The translations under genes and the position numbers were made by a program. This document shows, in pieces, positions 6,201 through 8,165 of a DNA stretch of 8,165 nt. The notes under the pieces are model-generated. The model saw only the letters and a program-made list of their open reading frames with translations, did no database searches and was not told the origin of the DNA. Position 1 is the stretch's first letter, and each line of letters begins with the position of its first letter. The stretch lies in contig JACQZL010000170.1 of the NCBI GenBank assembly GCA_016213865.1, positions 1 to 8,165 of the forward strand, written 5' to 3'. The DNA comes from Candidatus Rifleibacteriota bacterium. Lineage in GTDB: Bacteria; UBP17; UBA6191; JACPRK01.

Positions 6201-6563
6201 GGTGACAGTGCGCACCGCCTCGCGAATGAGGCGGGTGCGCTCGTAAAAGGGCACGATGCGCACGCCGGGCGGCAGGCCGGCCGAGAGGCCGACGAGCTTC
6301 TCCTTGACGCGGCGCGTTACCTCGAGGGGGTTCTCGCCGTATCGCATCAGGACCACGCCGCCGACGGCCTCACGGCCGTCTTTCTCGAGCACTGCCCGCC
6401 GCGGCCGCGGTCCGAGCTGAACGGTGGCGACGGTCTTGACGTAGATGGGCACTCCGCCGCGCGCGGACACGACGATGTTCCCCACGTCCTTCGCGTCCCG
6501 GAGCCAGCCGACGCCCCGGATGAGGTACTCGGAGTCCCCTTTCTGGAGCACGTTGCCGCCCAC
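3243..6563 (-). CDS. cusA: CusA/CzcA-type heavy-metal RND permease, main fragment after in-frame TAG
   Basis: This is the remaining 1106 residues of an inner-membrane RND proton antiporter that drives metal efflux through a tripartite complex. In fragment numbering, residues 1-110 finish the first periplasmic domain. TM2-TM6 follow, with GVLVDSSIVMVDN holding Asp187 and Asp194. TM7 (about 315-332) comes next, then the second periplasmic region with GKAGRAETATDP, and then the C-terminal helices with ATETG (Glu992) and RPKLL (Lys1035). These match the CusA proton-relay residues Asp405, Glu939 and Lys984. Of the three CusA methionines, IDMLATG keeps one (Met702), SYGIN has Ile768 at the second position, and the third region is replaced by a Gly/Pro-rich loop. 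Residues ~416-669 are an extra helical insertion. The GTG at 6561-6563 directly after the TAG is only a nominal start. The gene ends at TAA. Confidence 0.85.
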   Translation of the reverse strand: MGGNVLQKGDSEYLIRGVGWLRDAKDVGNIVVSARGGVPIYVKTVATVQLGPRPRRAVLEKDGREAVGGVVLMRYGENPLEVTRRVKEKLVGLSAGLPPGVRIVPFYERTRLIREAVRTVTGALAEAMITASLAVILVMHHFGGVFIICLTLPLAALVSMILMFYLGIPSNIMSLSGIAISIGVLVDSSIVMVDNATHELTRAFGKDKVSGDTTGAVARACRLVGRPIFYSVAIMLLSFLPVFALGGVEGKMFHPLAFTKSFALLGVAVLAITFVPALCPLLLRGRLTCEEDNWLVRSFINIYRPLMQVLMDKPRLVSWLFFIILGLGWNLSGKLGREFMPPLDEGSILDMPVTVPNISAARASADLKARDALLRAFPEVESVVGKAGRAETATDPSPLDMVETVVNLRPRQHWTRRKILPKDAATVARELLAVLQSRGFVRTDLPKGPTDSLLDQVATDASTRFDATMRGLVLRRQSEFLPVLAESLMEGLVEDLARFLERKGALKRPVDPSTRAQLAKLLSSRHGGRLAVQPLAVELAAALEVLTRELGARGFVEPGPQLLALRDTGFAALSARLREAIGEPPETLRTRLLASLEKRRDREWTARVATLDWELADRAPGALLWPVLEGLRDGAKAAGMLAREPTETDLREVATSLEGQYRRRFFLWVKSKADLLLEIDLEVRVPGWSNIWTQPIINRIDMLATGVRTMVGVKVFGDDLDGLQRVCDRVAGVLREVNGAVDVCPDQTVGENYLEVELDRTKAASYGINVGDVEELIDVALGGKTLTTTVEGRRRFPVRVRYARDFREDEEALRRILVSGNVRGPAGDVAMGGPAAPASPGGKTAPLQVPLSQLAKIVVKPGPSMIKSENGMLRAYVQCNVRDRDLVGFVEEAKRAVEARVELPQGFYLEWGGQFEHQVRAKKTLQLIFPAVILLILVVLYVTFGSLGEALLVLAAVPGALAGGVIFQYLFGFNFSVAVWVGYIACFGMATETGIVMLVYLREALERHGGLAAITSEEQLREVIMEGAVHRLRPKLLTEGTTIIGLMPMLWVTGTGAEVIRPMAAPVLGGILMADEAIDVFLPVIYAWMKAREWRKLHARARAATH
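4557..5318 (-). other. ~255-residue helical insertion in the pump's second periplasmic region
   Basis: In E. coli CusA the segment after the AETATDP motif runs almost directly to the RLPGLANLW-type motif. Here the equivalent anchors (LRPRQHW and VPGWSNIW) are separated by about 255 extra residues rich in Leu, Arg, Glu and Ala, with no membrane segment. Two parts resemble each other (LLAVLQSRGFV and VLTRELGARGFV), suggesting an internal helical repeat. The insertion should project into the periplasm. Its function is unknown to me. I have an impression that other long environmental CusA proteins carry something similar. Confidence 0.6.
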
Positions 6564-6566
6564 CTA
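6564..6566 (-). other. In-frame TAG splitting the RND permease
   Basis: The minus-strand codons read AAC TCG TAG GTG GGC GGC. Both flanks are conserved CusA sequence in the same frame with no other disturbance over 1320 codons. One base change from CAG (Gln) or GAG (Glu) suffices. Confidence 0.85.
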
Positions 6567-7205
6567 CGAGTTCGAGCGCGTCACGGCGGCATAGAGCTCG
6601 CCGAGCGTGACGCCATAGGCGCGCAGCTTCTCGGGGTCCAGATCGATCTGGTACTCGCGAACGAACCCACCGACGCTTGCCACCTCCGCGACGCCGGGCA
6701 CGCTGTTGAGCTGATAGCGTACGTAGAAGTCCTGCAGAGCCCTCAGCTCAGCCAGGTCGGTCCCCTCCCCTTCCACCGTGTACCAGAAGATCTGTCCCAG
6801 CGCGGTCGCGTCCGGCGCCAGGTAGGGCACCACTCCCGGCGGCAAGAAGGTCGACGCGATGGAGAGCCGCTCCAGCACCCGAGTGCGCGCGAAGTAGAAG
6901 TCAGTCGCGTCGTCGAAGATCACATTGATCATCGAGTAGTTGAGCTCGGAGGTCGAGCGCACGGCCTTCACCCCGGCCAGCCCCTGCAGGTTCACCGACA
7001 GCGGATAGGTGACCTGGTCCTCGATCTCCTTCGGGCTGCGGCCCATCCAGTCGGTGAAGACGATCACCTGGTTCTCGGAGAGATCGGGGATTGCGTCGAT
7101 CGGCGTGCGCTCCACGCAGTAGATGCCCCAGACGGCCAGCAGGACCGTCAGGATGATGACGAGCAGCGGGTTGCGGACCGAATAGTCCGTGATTCTCTCG
7201 ATCAT
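6564..7205 (-). CDS. cusA: CusA/CzcA-type heavy-metal RND permease, N-terminal fragment
   Basis: These 213 residues match the start of Cus[21 protein letters not shown]1 (about 13-30), [50 protein letters not shown] and [18 protein letters not shown]. They end TRSNS before TAG. E. coli CusA continues here with NQEAGG, and this sequence continues after the TAG with VGGNV, so the break falls inside one conserved motif. Joined, the protein would be 1320 residues against about 1047 for E. coli CusA; the excess is the insertion in the other fragment. The ATG at 7203-7205 overlaps the adaptor stop (ATGA), so translation is probably coupled. GGAG lies just upstream. Alone, this piece has one membrane helix plus part of the pore domain and should not pump. 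Confidence 0.82.
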   Translation of the reverse strand: MIERITDYSVRNPLLVIILTVLLAVWGIYCVERTPIDAIPDLSENQVIVFTDWMGRSPKEIEDQVTYPLSVNLQGLAGVKAVRSTSELNYSMINVIFDDATDFYFARTRVLERLSIASTFLPPGVVPYLAPDATALGQIFWYTVEGEGTDLAELRALQDFYVRYQLNSVPGVAEVASVGGFVREYQIDLDPEKLRAYGVTLGELYAAVTRSNS

Positions 7206-8165
7206 CGCTCCGCCCCGCCGGCCGTCCGGCCTACGCTCTCTGCGACCGAATCGCCGCCCGTTTGCGCGGGAGCGGCGACGGCGTCAGGCTGCTTGGGCCC
7301 CGACGCGGCCCCGAAGTAGGCGGCGCCCGCCGCTGGGGACAGCCGAGCCTCGGCGTCGACGAGGAAGGCGCCCGCGGTCACGACGCGGGCCCCGGCCTGG
7401 AGGCCCTTCTGGACCGGGTAGTAGCCGCCCGTGTGCGACCCGAGCTCGACCTCGACGGCATCGAAGACGCCGCCGCCCAGATCGAGGTAGACGACCTTGC
7501 GCGTCCCGGTATCGATAACCGCCACGTCCGGCACGGCCAGCACCTTTTCGATGACCACTGGCCGGCAGCGGGTTCGGCACACCGGGCACGGCCCCGCGTC
7601 GACCCAGACACCCTTGGGCGAAAGCGAGCAGCAGACTCCGGTAGTCCGGGCGGCCCCGTCCGCGGAGGCCGGCGGCGAGCCACCCGGGCAGCACTTGCCG
7701 CAGAAGCCGCCCTCGCCGGGCTCCAGGTCGGGATGCGACGAGCAGGCCACGGTGAAGCGGCCGCCGGGCTCGGAGGCGGGCGCCGGTTCGAGCTTCATCC
7801 CGCATGCGGAGCACTTGTCGGGCCGATCGCTCACCGTCTCCGGGTGCATCGGACAAGAGAGGAGCTTCGAGGTCCGCTTGCCGGCGTCGAGGAACATGTG
7901 ACAGTCAGGACAGGTGCCGGGCAGCTCGCTCGCGACCTCGGGGTGCATCGGGCAGACGAAGGCCTCGACCCGCCGTTTCATCTTCTCGAGGTTCATCTGG
8001 CACTCGGGACAAGCGCCCGCCTTCTGGCGCACGAGCTGCAGGTGCATCGGGCAGGAATAGAACTTCACCTCGGGGGGTGCGGCCGCGGCGCGCGCGGCGA
8101 GGGTTTCGCGCCCCCGGAGGCTGTCCAACTGATGGACCCGACCGACGGGGCTGCGCAGGGTCGCG
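7202..8165 (-). CDS. cusB: CusB-type periplasmic adaptor with heavy-metal-binding modules, 5' partial
   Basis: The frame is open to the window edge, so the start lies outside. The first visible residues ([10 protein letters not shown]) fit the end of an RND-adaptor beta-barrel domain. A TTG at 8126-8128 is not needed as a start. Numbering from that TTG, three canonical heavy-metal-binding modules follow, each CPMH...CxxCxM: residues 26-45, 59-78 and 92-111. Two degenerate Cys clusters come next (129-147 and 166-188). Residues 196-273 are the membrane-proximal domain typical of CusB ([19 protein letters not shown], then [19 protein letters not shown]). The tail is Ala/Gly/Gln-rich. The adaptor bridges the inner-membrane pump and an outer-membrane channel, and the modules probably capture Cu, Ag or another soft metal. 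It overlaps the pump gene by 4 bases. Confidence 0.85.
   Translation of the reverse strand, partial: ATLRSPVGRVHQLDSLRGRETLAARAAAAPPEVKFYSCPMHLQLVRQKAGACPECQMNLEKMKRRVEAFVCPMHPEVASELPGTCPDCHMFLDAGKRTSKLLSCPMHPETVSDRPDKCSACGMKLEPAPASEPGGRFTVACSSHPDLEPGEGGFCGKCCPGGSPPASADGAARTTGVCCSLSPKGVWVDAGPCPVCRTRCRPVVIEKVLAVPDVAVIDTGTRKVVYLDLGGGVFDAVEVELGSHTGGYYPVQKGLQAGARVVTAGAFLVDAEARLSPAAGAAYFGAASGPKQPDAVAAPAQTGGDSVAESVGRTAGGAER
7565..8053 (-). repeat. Array of five Cys-rich metal-binding modules in the adaptor
   Basis: Modules lie at 7994-8053, 7895-7954, 7796-7855 (all CPMH...CxxCxM), 7688-7744 (CSSHP...CGKCC) and 7565-7633 (CCSLSP...CPVCRTRC). The first three share spacing and sequence and clearly arose by duplication. 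The last two have lost the Met and, in one, the His, but kept paired Cys. Confidence 0.75.

Noticed and set aside
5325..7319. A 664-codon open frame on the plus strand opposite the pump and adaptor
   Set aside because: It is rich in His, Asp, Glu, Arg and Gln with no domain-like pattern, which is typical of the antisense of a GC-rich gene. It crosses the split in the pump and two real genes.
1..8165. CRISPR arrays, tRNA or rRNA genes
   Set aside because: I saw no regularly spaced direct repeats, cloverleaf patterns or rRNA-like conserved sequence on reading both strands.

Overview
This is a GC-rich bacterial window. The genes run mostly on the minus strand, apart from a small toxin-antitoxin-like pair on the plus strand. 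Three things together suggest Planctomycetota or a similar large-genome environmental lineage: an over-long CusA/CzcA-type RND pump with a helical insertion, an adaptor with a run of CPMHP heavy-metal-binding modules, and a REP-hairpin/MITE-like element. This assignment comes from memory of those families and is inference (about 50 percent).

Layout by region. Positions 1-2100 (minus) hold a broken gene for a metallo-beta-lactamase-fold hydrolase fused to tandem cyclic-nucleotide-binding domains. It carries an in-frame TAA, a +1 frameshift and an in-frame TAG, and its 3' end runs off the window. Positions 2101-2668 have no convincing gene. Within them, 2251-2462 is a compact element with 17-bp perfect inverted ends and a 5-bp target duplication. 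It appears to sit in the loop of a G/C hairpin, and it carries two mirrored REP-like hairpins. Positions 2669-3246 (plus) encode an antitoxin-like protein overlapping a VapC-like PIN toxin that is cut off after its third acidic motif. Positions 3243-7205 (minus) encode a heavy-metal RND permease split by one in-frame TAG at 6564-6566. Positions 7202-8165 (minus) encode the C-terminal part of its periplasmic adaptor, whose 5' end is outside the window.

How the genes work together. Adaptor and pump overlap by ATGA and form a CusB-CusA style metal-efflux operon. The outer-membrane partner is not visible. The adaptor carries three canonical and two degenerate Cys-rich modules that could collect metal and pass it to the pump. 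The pump keeps the proton-relay residues but only one of the three CusA methionines, so the transported metal is uncertain. The pump and the truncated PIN gene converge, and their stop codons overlap.

The main theme for a second look is gene decay, or possibly recoding. Two different conserved genes are interrupted by TAG where Gln (or Glu) would fit. However, the hydrolase also has a TAA and a frameshift, so decay or sequence error is the simpler reading. The MITE-like element is the cleanest structural discovery.
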